This document shows positions 24,372-34,198 of a stretch of DNA of 64,000 bases, in pieces (positions within the stretch are counted from its first letter, which is position 1; every line of letters begins with the position of its first letter). Origin of the DNA: Ctenopharyngodon idella (taxonomy: Eukaryota > Chordata > Actinopteri > Cypriniformes > Xenocyprididae); contig NC_067237.1 of NCBI RefSeq assembly GCF_019924925.1, forward strand, positions 31,639,758 through 31,703,757, in the 5' to 3' direction. The position numbers and the translations under genes were made by a program. The notes below the pieces were generated by a model. That model had not been told where the DNA came from. It saw nothing but the letters and a program-made list of their open reading frames with translations, and searched no databases.

Positions 24372-26987
24372 TTAGAATCTGTATGATTTCTCTAAGACTT
24401 CGAGGTAATCCGGCTTGGTTTGGAGTTTCGCCCTTAACTCGAGGTATTCACTTTGTGTTTGCTCAGGGAATCCTTTCCCCGTAGTGAAAAGTAATGTTTC
24501 TTTTAATCTGGCGTCTTGCTGTAAATCGGGGTATTGCATTCCGGGGGGATGTGCATGTGCAACGTGCATGTCCTTTAATTTGGGAACGGTGCCGTACAGG
24601 CAGTCTACAAAACCAACCGTAGGAGTCGGCCTCTGGCTGTCAATCACGGTAGGGCAAAGCACTCCGTTCTCGTGAAAGCCTGCCATGTCACCGGATTGAT
24701 TGATGGTGACAATGGTGTTGAGCTGGGAATTGGACACAGCCATCGTCCATTCCTTCTCTTTCTCCAGAAGAGTTCGATAATTACTGTTATTTTCCTTGGT
24801 TTCTGCAAACTGCTCGCCCTCAATCTCTCCTTCTCGTGGTTTGTAAATGGGATTGTTACACATTTGAGTAACGGGATGGGGGATGTAGTCGTAGACGTGA
24901 CCGGGTGGCTTCTCAGGCGAGGCAGTCTGTCTTTCTTCAAAGATCTTGCACTGCATTTGAATGCCTGTAAGATCCACCTCCTGTCGCTTCCTGAAGGGAA
25001 GTTTCTTTCGCCTCCGTAGGACAAATGCGAAGAGACCGGCGGCCACAAAAACAGAGGAGATGAAGAGAATCAGCAGGCTGAGAATCAGCACAGAGAGCGG
25101 GACAGCTCCCGTTGCCGGCGCTTGTCCTAATTCAGAGCCGCTGGTGGCCGTCATGTCATTGGGTAGAACTGGAGATGAAGCAGTGAATTTCAACTCGGGG
25201 CAGATGACCTCAGCCTCCAGGGTGCGCAGATCCTTGCCAAGGGCGAAGTCTGGGGTCTTGCAGGTCACTTCCCCAACGACAATGACGGAGCTGAGCTTCT
25301 CTATCCATTGCTTGAGTGGAATGATGTCACAAGAGCAGTCCCAGGGATTCTGGTGAAGGTCGATTTGAACGATGGAGTGAAGATGCTCCAGTACTCCGTT
25401 CACGGGAAGGTACAGAAAGTAGTTGTTGCGCAGGTTGAGTCTAGCCAGGGAAGTGCCGGCAAAAGCATCCACAGGCAAGGTGCGTAGCAGGTTGTCATTG
25501 AGAAAAACCAACTGCAGGTTTGGCATGAGGCTGAAGGCAGCCGGTTGGATCTCTCGAATGACATTGTACTCAAAGTACAGGTAACTAAGTGCCTGCAGAC
25601 CACGAAACATGCCTGGAGTGAGCCTTTCGATGTCGTTGCCATTCAAATATAAACTTTTTAAATTAGGTAGGTTCATAAAGGCGCCTTCTTGAACATATGA
25701 TATCCGATTGTTACCCAAGTGCAATAGATCCAAACTTGAGAAGTTCCAAAAGTCCGACCTGTAAATTTTCTGAATCAAATTCCCACTTAAATAGAGTTTC
25801 TTGGCATTGAGTGGTCGTGGCAGCAGCTCAGAAATGTTGTGGAAGCCTTTTTCTTTACAATTGACGGTGAGGCCCAAGTCATTGATGTGTAAATTGCACA
25901 TGCACCCTGTCGGGCAAATGATTGGTATAGGGGGTCTGGTCTGGTAGGCAGCGACTGGAGGCTGATTCAGCCCTGGGTAAATGCTACGAGGAGTGGGTGG
26001 TGTTTTTGTGGGTCTGGGCCGTTTAGTCGGCTTTACGTGTCTCTCTCTGTACTCTACTGAGGAGGCTGTGTTATGAAAAGATGACAACATAGACGAAGGC
26101 TTGGTGGGCCAGACATTTTCGTTATTAAATGGTAATCTGGGAATGCCATGTTTGGCCTCCAGCTCGGCTTCGGAGAGTAAAGGACAAAGTTCACTTCTTT
26201 TGATCTCACGAAGGTCCTTACCATGTAAATGAAAAGGGTATTCACACGTAATGTCACCCACCAATGCTGTATAGGGTATGCGCTCCAGCCAGGTTTTGAG
26301 CTGCACAATGTCACACACACAGTTCCATGGATTTTCCTCTAGCTGAATCTCCATCAAGCTGCGACCGATGTATTCCAACGTCCCTTTATAGGGTAGAATT
26401 TTTAAGCGGTTGCCACGTAAGTCAAGGTGCGTGAGCGATACGGACCTGAATAATAAATTGGGTAGCACAGGTATCAAATTGTCATTCAAAATAAGTACTC
26501 TGAGTTTGTGCAGGTTCCGAAACGCCCCGCTCTCTATTCTCTTGATGACGTTGTAATCCGCCTGAAGATACTCAAGGCTCTCCAGCCCCATAAAAGTGTC
26601 ATTCCTAAACACCTCCAGTTTGTTTTCATGCAAAAATAGCTTTTTCAAGATGCTCAGGCCATTGAACGCGCCCACATGTATGTCCTGCAGAGCATTATTC
26701 CCCAGATTAAGTGACACAGCATTGTTGAGATGCAAAAAGCTGTTAAAATACAGCTTGCGCATGGAGTTCCTCTGCAGATTGAGTTTAAAGGGTCTCGTCC
26801 ACGTCTGGGAGATCTGGCTGACATTTGTAAATCCTTTGCTGTCGCAGTGGACGTGGAAAATACCCTCCCTGACTTCACAGTAGCAAGGGTCAAAGCAAGG
26901 CTCATCTATTTCTTCCGACTCGTCCAACAGAGGGATCGGCGTAGTCCATCCTAAAGCTATTGTGCTTAGCAGGGTAAACCACAGCAT
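24372..26987 (-). CDS. slitrk3: SLIT and NTRK-like family member 3 (SLITRK3)
   Basis: This encodes an 871-residue type I membrane adhesion protein. In mammals SLITRK3 sits on the postsynaptic membrane, binds presynaptic PTP-delta and promotes inhibitory synapse formation. A signal peptide (MLWFTLLSTIALGW) is followed by a first LRR block: cysteine cap at about 31-48, repeats about 75-215, and C-cap starting NPWNC at 219. A Pro/Thr-rich linker (about 285-355) leads to the second block: N-cap with CPTGCMC at 358, repeats about 395-545, and C-cap starting NPWDC at 547. A transmembrane helix (about 629-657) precedes RRRKK. The cytoplasmic tail ends with YLELRAKLQTKPDYLEV and YRF. The start at 26987 matches the mammalian MLW...LLSTIALGWTTP region and has A at -3. 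An in-frame extension upstream crosses a splice acceptor and is not used. The human protein is about 977 residues; the shorter length here lies mainly in the tail, which lacks the glycine- and histidine-rich stretches. The frame is intact. Confidence 0.97.
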   Translation of the reverse strand: MLWFTLLSTIALGWTTPIPLLDESEEIDEPCFDPCYCEVREGIFHVHCDSKGFTNVSQISQTWTRPFKLNLQRNSMRKLYFNSFLHLNNAVSLNLGNNALQDIHVGAFNGLSILKKLFLHENKLEVFRNDTFMGLESLEYLQADYNVIKRIESGAFRNLHKLRVLILNDNLIPVLPNLLFRSVSLTHLDLRGNRLKILPYKGTLEYIGRSLMEIQLEENPWNCVCDIVQLKTWLERIPYTALVGDITCEYPFHLHGKDLREIKRSELCPLLSEAELEAKHGIPRLPFNNENVWPTKPSSMLSSFHNTASSVEYRERHVKPTKRPRPTKTPPTPRSIYPGLNQPPVAAYQTRPPIPIICPTGCMCNLHINDLGLTVNCKEKGFHNISELLPRPLNAKKLYLSGNLIQKIYRSDFWNFSSLDLLHLGNNRISYVQEGAFMNLPNLKSLYLNGNDIERLTPGMFRGLQALSYLYFEYNVIREIQPAAFSLMPNLQLVFLNDNLLRTLPVDAFAGTSLARLNLRNNYFLYLPVNGVLEHLHSIVQIDLHQNPWDCSCDIIPLKQWIEKLSSVIVVGEVTCKTPDFALGKDLRTLEAEVICPELKFTASSPVLPNDMTATSGSELGQAPATGAVPLSVLILSLLILFISSVFVAAGLFAFVLRRRKKLPFRKRQEVDLTGIQMQCKIFEERQTASPEKPPGHVYDYIPHPVTQMCNNPIYKPREGEIEGEQFAETKENNSNYRTLLEKEKEWTMAVSNSQLNTIVTINQSGDMAGFHENGVLCPTVIDSQRPTPTVGFVDCLYGTVPKLKDMHVAHAHPPGMQYPDLQQDARLKETLLFTTGKGFPEQTQSEYLELRAKLQTKPDYLEVLEKSYRF

Positions 26988-27036
26988 CCTTCCGCCGAGT
27001 CCTGATGAAGTTAAGGCTGAGAGCCACTTCACAGCA

Positions 27037-27056
27037 CTGCAATAAAACAGAAAAAA
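27037..27056 (-). other. slitrk3: 3' splice acceptor of the SLITRK3 coding exon
   Basis: On the minus strand TTTTCTGTTTTATTGCAG is a textbook polypyrimidine tract and CAG, placing the exon's first base at 27036, 49 bases before the ATG. This fits the known arrangement in which SLITRK coding sequence lies in one exon preceded by non-coding 5' exon(s). No stop codon separates the acceptor from the ATG, so a short N-terminal extension from an upstream exon cannot be excluded. Confidence 0.85.
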
Positions 27057-27060
27057 GAGA

Positions 27061-28357
27061 GCGTGTGAGATGAGAAGGCTCAGACAGCGAGTGACAGTTG
27101 CAATGCTTTGAGCGTTTCGCACAGTAAAAAAAACACCTCCTTCCACATCATGGCATGTTTACGATAGAGATCACGCATTATCATGGGTTGGACTGGACAT
27201 CTCTCACTCGATGATAGCTTACACTACACCCAAAAACAGGACTCAAGGGCATCACCACTAGTGTTTTAAAGTACTACATAAAAGAAAGCACATCTAAACA
27301 GTACTTCAACATTTAAAACAGTCTGCTTTGAGTCTCACTACATCTGTCACACACATACAAACAGGAAACATTTGACAAATATTACTTTTGTTACTTCTGA
27401 ATAATCATGCTTTGCCATGTTCATGCAAAGCTCAAGCGCATTAGATCAATAAAAACATGAAATGAAAATAAATACATACTTAAATTAAATCAACCACTGC
27501 ATCCACTTAATATTTAAAAAAAAAACAATGGCAGATGCATCCTAAGACTGTCGCCAAAACGCCAATTAGACCTTTAATGCGTAACGGAGGTTATTTGCTT
27601 TCCACAGTCTGAACGCACTTAATTAGCGCAGATGTTATCAGAAGATCAGTGGAGAAACTCAGAGACAAATGCTGCTGAGTGTGCCACACTCTGCGGATCT
27701 CCTGCCTTTCGAAAGGGGGAAAAAAAACCAAAAGCTCTCGAAAGATCCTTGTTTTCTGTCCAGAAGAGACTGCAATTTTCCATGAATAGCGCACTTTGTA
27801 TTTTCCTCCCACCCTTCTCTGGTGTCCTGGCTTTAGCAATCAATTCTAATGTCCTTCCATTCCCAAGCGATAACGTAGAGGATACCTACTCAGTTTTAGC
27901 GGTGTCCAACTTTACATCTCCAGGGTTTGGAGACGGGTGGTCCCAGGTTGCCTCAGATGGTTGGCTAAAAAAAGAAAAAGACAAAAGAAAAAAACATGCA
28001 TTGGAATGAAACAGTTGAAGATCTCCATGTTTTATGCACTCATAAAGAAATTCTAATGTATAACTAAATTTAGATTTATTTAATTAGTTTTTTTTTATTA
28101 TTTTTTTATGTTTGACTAATATTCGTTTGCTAAAGTACCATTTGAAGCTGAGTGATTTGTAAAGCAGTCTGCGCAGTTACATCAAAAACAAATCAATGCA
28201 TCATTTTATTAAACACAGAGATTATGCTGTGGATCACCCAGGTCATTCTCCCATCTCCAAAAGTCTGTGAACATCTGAAACGCTCAAAATTCACCTTTTT
28301 TTAACGGAGCATCCGAAAACGGCGACTTTAAAGATTTCCTGTGCTTTTCCCTTATCT
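27061..28357 (-). other. Probable 5' intron of SLITRK3
   Basis: This lies between the coding-exon acceptor and the CpG-rich block. It has no transposon ends. Minus-strand TAGGTATCC near 27888 could act as a donor, but nothing singles it out. Frames here are not supported as genes. Confidence 0.4.
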
Positions 28358-29130
28358 CTCTCGCTCTCTTTCGGTCTCTCTCTCTCTCCAAGACCAAGAA
28401 GAGAGAAGATGAAGACGTGATTTGAATGAAATCTCCTTTTTTGTTTTGTTTTGTGATGCCGGTTCGTTCAGTTCTGGAGCTCAGTTCCGTTAGAAGCGGC
28501 TCGGTTCGGTCTGTCCCACTGCTGCGCTGCTCGCGTCTCTCATCGTGTCGGAGAAAAGCTTCGGATCGTCACGGAAATGAGCTTTAAGAAAAGCGAACAG
28601 GGAGGGAGAGGGCAGAGATTGGAGAGACGGCGTTGGCGGATAGGGTTGGGATGGAGGAGGCACGAGCTGTTGAGCGCGCTGAGTGCCGCACCGGGAGCGC
28701 GCGCGCATCAGTGTGTTCTCTCTCTCGCACTCTCTCTCTCTTTTTCTTCGTCAGCGATGTAACGTTATGTTTGAGGGCGATCTCATCACCGATTCGTGTT
28801 TTGAGATAAAAGCCACAGCTTATTTAACACCGAGCTTCATCGGTGAACTCTTCTGAGGCTTTTTTCAGTTCCGTTTCTTTCCTTGGAAAATGTTACTTCA
28901 TTCATTGGAATAAGTGTCCTGGGTTCCTATGCGTAACAGAGCAAAATGACAAAAGAAAACTAAGCAATAGATCTTTTTTTCTCTGTATATATTTAGTTTG
29001 ACTTCATCTGCAGTGAAGGCAGCTGAGGTAAATTCTTTCGTAGCGTCCTCTTGTGTGAAGCTCCGCGCGCTTCCTGCGCCCTGTCTTCCCGCGCTCTGCC
29101 TGCAGCGGGCAATCTAGCTCTGCGCGTGGG
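28358..29130 (-). promoter_or_regulatory. CpG-rich block, likely SLITRK3 promoter and 5' exon region
   Basis: CpG dinucleotides cluster at about 28460-28710 (for example GGAGCGCGCGCGC) and again at 29040-29130, in otherwise AT-rich DNA, 1.4-2.1 kb upstream of the SLITRK3 coding exon. TC microsatellites border it (28358-28390 and 28718-28744). I cannot pinpoint the transcription start, TATA box or donor site. Confidence 0.5.
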
Positions 29131-29134
29131 CAGT

Positions 29135-30750
29135 GGCGATGACAGGATACCTTTATTCTGCAAATTTACATGGAAATGAAGGAGAGGTTATGGGGTAACA
29201 CTCTATAATATGATTTAATAATAACATAAAAAAAAAAAAAAAAACATTATTACTTTAAATATTGCTAATTATATAATTAAATAGATATGCAGTCAAACTT
29301 TGGTTTATAGGGAAACATGAGGCTATTGTTGCACTTTTACTGTGAATATTTGTGTTAATGTGGATTTATAATTTCTATAGATACATATACAGTAGTCTTG
29401 GCAACCAAACGGTAGAACATTTCCTTCATTATTGCCCTGAAAAAAACAAAACAAAAATAAACAAATAAACAAAACATAGTTCATTAAACACACATTGAAA
29501 TTTAGATATGAAACAAGAAAGGAAGGAAAAAATAATTAATAAAACTGTAAAAATGTAAAATGTATAACATTTAAAAACGTGATAACTTGCCCAATAAAAT
29601 GTGACAACTTACCCCAAATTACATTTATGGCAAAGTTTGACCTTTGTAAACAAAGAAAACAGGCATTTGTGTACATTTGACTTTTTGACATTATAGTTAC
29701 TGATATAGAGCTGTTGTGACAACTTCCCTGAGCAACTAGCCCAGGTCTCCATTATATTTTCCATTTATGAATGCACTTGAACTACTGATCTATAAATGTT
29801 TAACATTTAATCTAACAGCTAATGTTTTCAATTACTTAATGAAAGTTATTATAAAGTGTTAGGAGTGGCTATATGTTTAAACAAATTTAAGCAGGAATTC
29901 TTAATGAGATATTTCTGTAATTTTCATGAGTCAAGCTTAATTGGATTGTTCAAGGATGATAAAAAAATATGTTGAGGGTGATGTTGATGATGACGACTAC
30001 AACTATAATTATAATGACTATCATTTTTGGTTATTACAGATTAAATCTGTGATGCTAATTAAAACTGCTTTATGATGCAGACATACTCTATGAGATTGTT
30101 TTTCAGTTTCATTCCCCTGTAGTGTTCTCACTCACATCTGTCCTTCTGAATAGATAATTTCCCCCAAATGGGTGTCCCCAAATGTTTAAACAGACAAAAT
30201 GATACACCAGAACACATAATCAATATGACTTATATAATGAAATTGAACTAAGCTGAGTATAATGTTCAACACACATTCACTGTGTTTTACTGAAATTGGT
30301 GGACTCCAGGTTTCCATCTCCTATCGCTAATATTTGTGTTCCTGTATAATCAGGATTATAACATGAACTCAGCTTGTGTAACCCGCTCCATTATATAAAA
30401 TATTGATTATAATATTTGTAATAATAAGAAATGGATTGTAAAAACAAAAGCATCCAATTTTCAGGTTTTATCATTGCTGTTATCTCATAGCATGGCTACC
30501 AGTGAACATTTTTATATTGCAGAATCACTGTGTAATTTCATGTGTTGCCTTTAGATGTTTCACATGATGTACTTGAGGTTGTGATGTGCATTTCTCTGTT
30601 CTTGGGTTTCTCCACCCCCTTTCCAAGGCCTCAATTACTCAAAGGTAATAAGCTGCAGCCACCTAAGTGGTCTGTACTACTCAGTCACTCCAGAGACACA
30701 AGGGCTGGCATCCACCGTCACTTCCTTTCTTATATAATGTCATATATACA
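29135..30750. other. AT-rich intergenic sequence upstream of SLITRK3
   Basis: No supported gene or transposon ends are seen. An A-rich run lies at 29226-29244. Regulatory elements for SLITRK3 could lie here, but none is recognisable. Confidence 0.4.
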
Positions 30751-30753
30751 GAT

Positions 30754-31914
30754 TATACCGATCAGGCATAACATTATGACCACTGACAGGTGAAGTGAAT
30801 AACACTGATTATTTCTTCATCATGTAAGTGGGTGGGATATATTAGGCAGCAAGTGAACATTTTGTTCTCAAAGTTGATGTGTTAGAAGCAGGAACAATGG
30901 GCAAGCGTAAGGATTTGAGCGAGTTTGACAAGGGCCAAATTGTGATGGCTAGACGACTGGGTCAGAGCATCTCCAAAACTGCAGCTCTTGTGGGGTGTTC
31001 CCGGTCTGCAGTGGTCAGTATCTATCAAAAGTGGTCCAAGGAAGGAACAGTGGTGAACCGGCGACAGGGTCATGGGTGGCCAAGGCTCACTGATTCACGT
31101 GGGGAGCGATGGCTGGCCGGTGTGCTTCAATCCAACAGACAAGCTACTGTAGCTTGCTCAAGAATTTAATGAAACAAATTGCTCAAGAATTTAATGCTGG
31201 TTCTGAGGTTGCTGGGTTGACCCCTGTACACCGCTGAAAGCACCAACAGTGGGCACGTGAGCATCGGAACTGGACCATGGAGCAATGGAAGAAGGTGGCC
31301 TGGTCTGATGAATCACGTTTTCTTTTATATCGCTTGGATGCCCAGGTGTGTGTGCGTCGCTTACCTGGGGAACACATGGCACCAGGATGCACTGTGGGAG
31401 GAAGGCAAGCCGGCGGAGGCAGTGTAATGCTTTGGGCAATGTTCTGATGGGAAACATTGGGTCCTGCCATCCATGTGAATGTTAATTTGACACGTATCAC
31501 CTACCTAAGCATTGTTGCAGACCATGTACACCCTTTCATGGAAACGATATTCCCTGGTGGCTGTGGCCTCTTTCAGCAGGATAATGCGCCCTGCCACAAA
31601 ACAAAAATGGTTTGGAATGGTTTGAGGAGCACAACAACGAGTTTGAGGTGTTGACTTGGCCTCCAAATTCCCCAGATCTCAGTCGATTTGAGCATCTGTG
31701 GGATGTGCTGAACAAACAAGTCCAATCCATGGAGGCCCCACCTTGCAACTTACAGGACTTAAAGGATCTGCTGCTAACATCTTGGTGCCAGATACCACAG
31801 CACACCTTCTGGGGTCTAGTGGAGTCCATGCTTCGACGGGTCAGGGCTGTTTTGGTAGCAAAAGAGGGACCAATACAATAGGAAGGTTTATAATTTAACA
31901 TCATGCCAGCTATA
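30754..31914 (+). mobile_element. Tc1-like transposon (second family), degraded
   Basis: The left end TATACCGATCAGGCATAACA, followed by TTATGACC, is partly mirrored at the right by TTTAACATCATGCCAGCTATA, so the right end has diverged. The interior is a broken DDE transposase. The family is common in fish and related Tc1 elements are known for movement between species. Confidence 0.85.
30897..31881 (+). pseudogene. Tc1-like transposase pseudogene
   Basis: The start MGKRKDLSEFDKGQIVMARR opens the helix-turn-helix DNA-binding part, with SKTAALVGCSRSAVVSIYQ as the recognition region. The frame stops at 31167-31169, where an 18-bp stretch TTGCTCAAGAATTTAATG is directly duplicated (31154-31171 and 31179-31196). 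After a gap, the catalytic domain continues in pieces: WSDESRF (first Asp), LFQQDNAPCHK (second Asp) and NSPDLSRFEHLWD (third position, in another frame after a frameshift near 31610). A TGA replaces a codon after WAMF near 31445. Part of the segment between the DNA-binding and catalytic domains seems deleted. The C-terminus ends with VAKEGPIQ. It is not functional. Confidence 0.9.
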
Positions 31915-32486
31915 CCACGGCTATATTCATGTCAAGAAAAAAGTGAAAAATATAAAATTTTGTGTATAAAAAATATAAAAATGTAATATTTAATATTTTT
32001 ATAGAGGATTTTTAAAGTTTATCTTTGATAATTATAAAAATAAATCTAGTCTCACTTTATTTAAAAATCTTTTTTTTTTTTTTTCATACGAATCAACAGA
32101 AAAGTAAAAGTCATAAAAGAGTTCAACACATAACAGTCCATTAAAATATGCTTCAAAATGGGATTTAAATTTAAATTTTTAAATTTGGAAATAAATAAAG
32201 TTCTAGAAAAATTTAAAACATGATGTAAAATGAATAAGATTCCACTGAAGCACTCTTGAAGATGCTTTTTGGAACATTTTCATATCATTGCAGTGCAAGA
32301 TATCAGGATTTTTTCATGTCAGCTCCACCACCCTTCTAAGTCATTTGGAAATCCATGCACATATTCAGTTCAACATTTCACTCATGCTGTTATGCTGATA
32401 ATATAATTTTGAATAAGAAAAATTTAAATGATAAAAATAAAAGGATTTACTAGAGGTCTCAAGATGTTTGGACTCCACTGTATTTA
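31915..32486. other. AT-rich intergenic sequence
   Basis: No gene is seen. The segment before the next element (about 32230-32480) has a TCTCAAGATGTTTGGACTCC stretch typical of repeat flanks, but it cannot be assigned. Confidence 0.35.
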
Positions 32487-34086
32487 TACAGTGCTCAGCG
32501 TAAATGAGTACACCCCCTTTGAAAAGTAACATTTTAAACAATATCTCAATGAACACAAAAAACAATTTCCAAAATGTTGACAAGACTAAGTTTAATATAA
32601 CATCTGTTTAACTTATAAGATGAAAGTAAGGTTAATAATATAACTTAGATTACACATTTTTCTGTTTTACTCAAATTAGGGTGATGCAAACATGAGTACA
32701 CCCCACAACAAAAACTACTCTATCTAGTACTTTGTATGGCCTCCATGATTTTTAATGACAGCACCAAGTCTTCTAGGCATGGAATGAACAAGTTGGCGAC
32801 ATTTTGCAACATCTTTCTTTTTCCATTCTTCAAGAATGACCTCTTTTAGAGACTGGATGCTGGATGGAGAGTGATGCTCAACTTGTCTCTTCAGAATTCC
32901 CCATAGGTGTTCGATTGGGTTCAGATCAGGAGACATACTTGGCCACTGAATCACTTTCACCCTGTTCTTCTTCAGAAATATGTTTAGGATCATTGTCATT
33001 TTGGAAAAGGGCATGGAGTGATGGTAGCATCTTCTCTTTCAGTATAGCGCAGTTCATCTGTGAATTCATGATGCCATCAATGAAATGCAGCTCCCTGACA
33101 CCAGCAGCACTCATGCAGCCCCACATAAGGACACTGCCACCACCATGTTTCACTGTAGGCACCATGCATTTTTCTTTGTATACCTCACCTTTGCGACGCC
33201 ATACAGTTTTGAAGCCATCAGTTCCAAAAACATTTATCTTGGTCTCATCACTCCAGAGTATAGAGTCCCAGTAGTCTTCATCTTTGTCAGCATGGGCCCT
33301 GGCAAACTCTAGGCGGACTTTCTTGTGCCTGGGCTTTAGTAGAGGCTTCTTTCGTGGACGGCACCCATGCATGCCGTTCCTCTGCAGTGTACGCCGTATT
33401 GTGTCACGGGAAATAGTCACCCCAGTTTGACTTTCTAATTTTTTAGATAACTGCAGTAAACTTGCATGCCGATTTTCTTCAACCCTTCTCATCAGAAGAC
33501 GCTCCTGTCGAGGTGTTAACTTCCGTGGACGACCTGGACGTCTCTGTGAGATGGTTGCAGTTCCATCTTTTTTAATTTTTGTACCACTTTTGCTACAGTA
33601 TTCTGACTGATAAGTAAAGCTTTGCTGATCTTCTTGTAGCCTTCATCTTTCTGGTGTAAAGAAATTATTTTCTTTCTCAGGTCTTGTGACATTTCTCTTC
33701 CATGTGGTGCCATTGCTGACAGCATGAAATGGAAGAGGTTTTAACACCCCTGTATTGACACTGTCTGCTGGACACCAGTGTAATGAATAATTAGACTCAC
33801 CCGTGGTTGAATTCTTGTTAAATTAGACATTTTAGTCTAAAATTTAGCTTTGCTCCAGAGACTTCCAGTGGGGTGTACTCATTTTTGCATCACCCTAATT
33901 TGAGTAAAACTGAAAATTTTGTTCTCTAGGTTATATTATTAACCTTACTTTCATGTTATAAGTCAAACAGATGTTTCATAAAACTTAGTCTTGTTAACAT
34001 TTTGGAAATTGTTTTTGTGTTCATTGAGATATTGTTTAAAATGTTAATTTTCAAAGGGGGTGTGCTCATTTACGCTGAGCACTGTA
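32487..34086 (-). mobile_element. Tc1-like transposon with 215-bp inverted repeats (third family), copy 1
   Basis: CAGTGCTCAGCGTAAATG at the left is mirrored at the right end (34067-34084), with TA on both sides. Each arm spans about 215 bp and contains an inner second copy of the GAGTACACCCC motif, which resembles the IR/DR arrangement of Sleeping Beauty-type elements. The transposase relic is on the minus strand. Total length is about 1.6 kb. Confidence 0.93.
32724..33725 (-). pseudogene. Tc1-like transposase pseudogene, copy 1
   Basis: Three minus-strand pieces in different frames cover nearly the whole protein. The N-terminal piece (33725) has MSQDLRKKIISLHQKDEGYK and ISKALLISQNTVAKVVQKL. 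The middle piece (33492) holds LLMRRVEENRHASLLQLSKK, then ILWSDETKINVFG (first Asp) and LFQNDNDPKH (second Asp). The last piece (33014) has MSPDLNPIEHLWG (third acidic residue) and ends with the TAG at 32724-32726. One frameshift lies near 33560 and another near 32950-33010, where bases present in the second copy at 44.8 kb are deleted. Confidence 0.93.
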
Positions 34087-34160
34087 TGCATCTAGAGTTT
34101 TATCATGTGTTTGAAATAAACAGAAGATAATTGATTTTTCCTAATACACCTACTGTTTGG

Positions 34161-34198
<38 letters not shown>

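Noticed and set aside
24415..25356. Plus-strand frames opposite SLITRK3
   Set aside because: They are antisense shadows of the conserved coding exon and have no domains.
26988..27146. N-terminal extension of the SLITRK3 open frame (53 residues)
   Set aside because: It crosses a strong splice acceptor (TTTTATTGCAG) and starts at a GTG. The MLW start matches the family's signal peptide.
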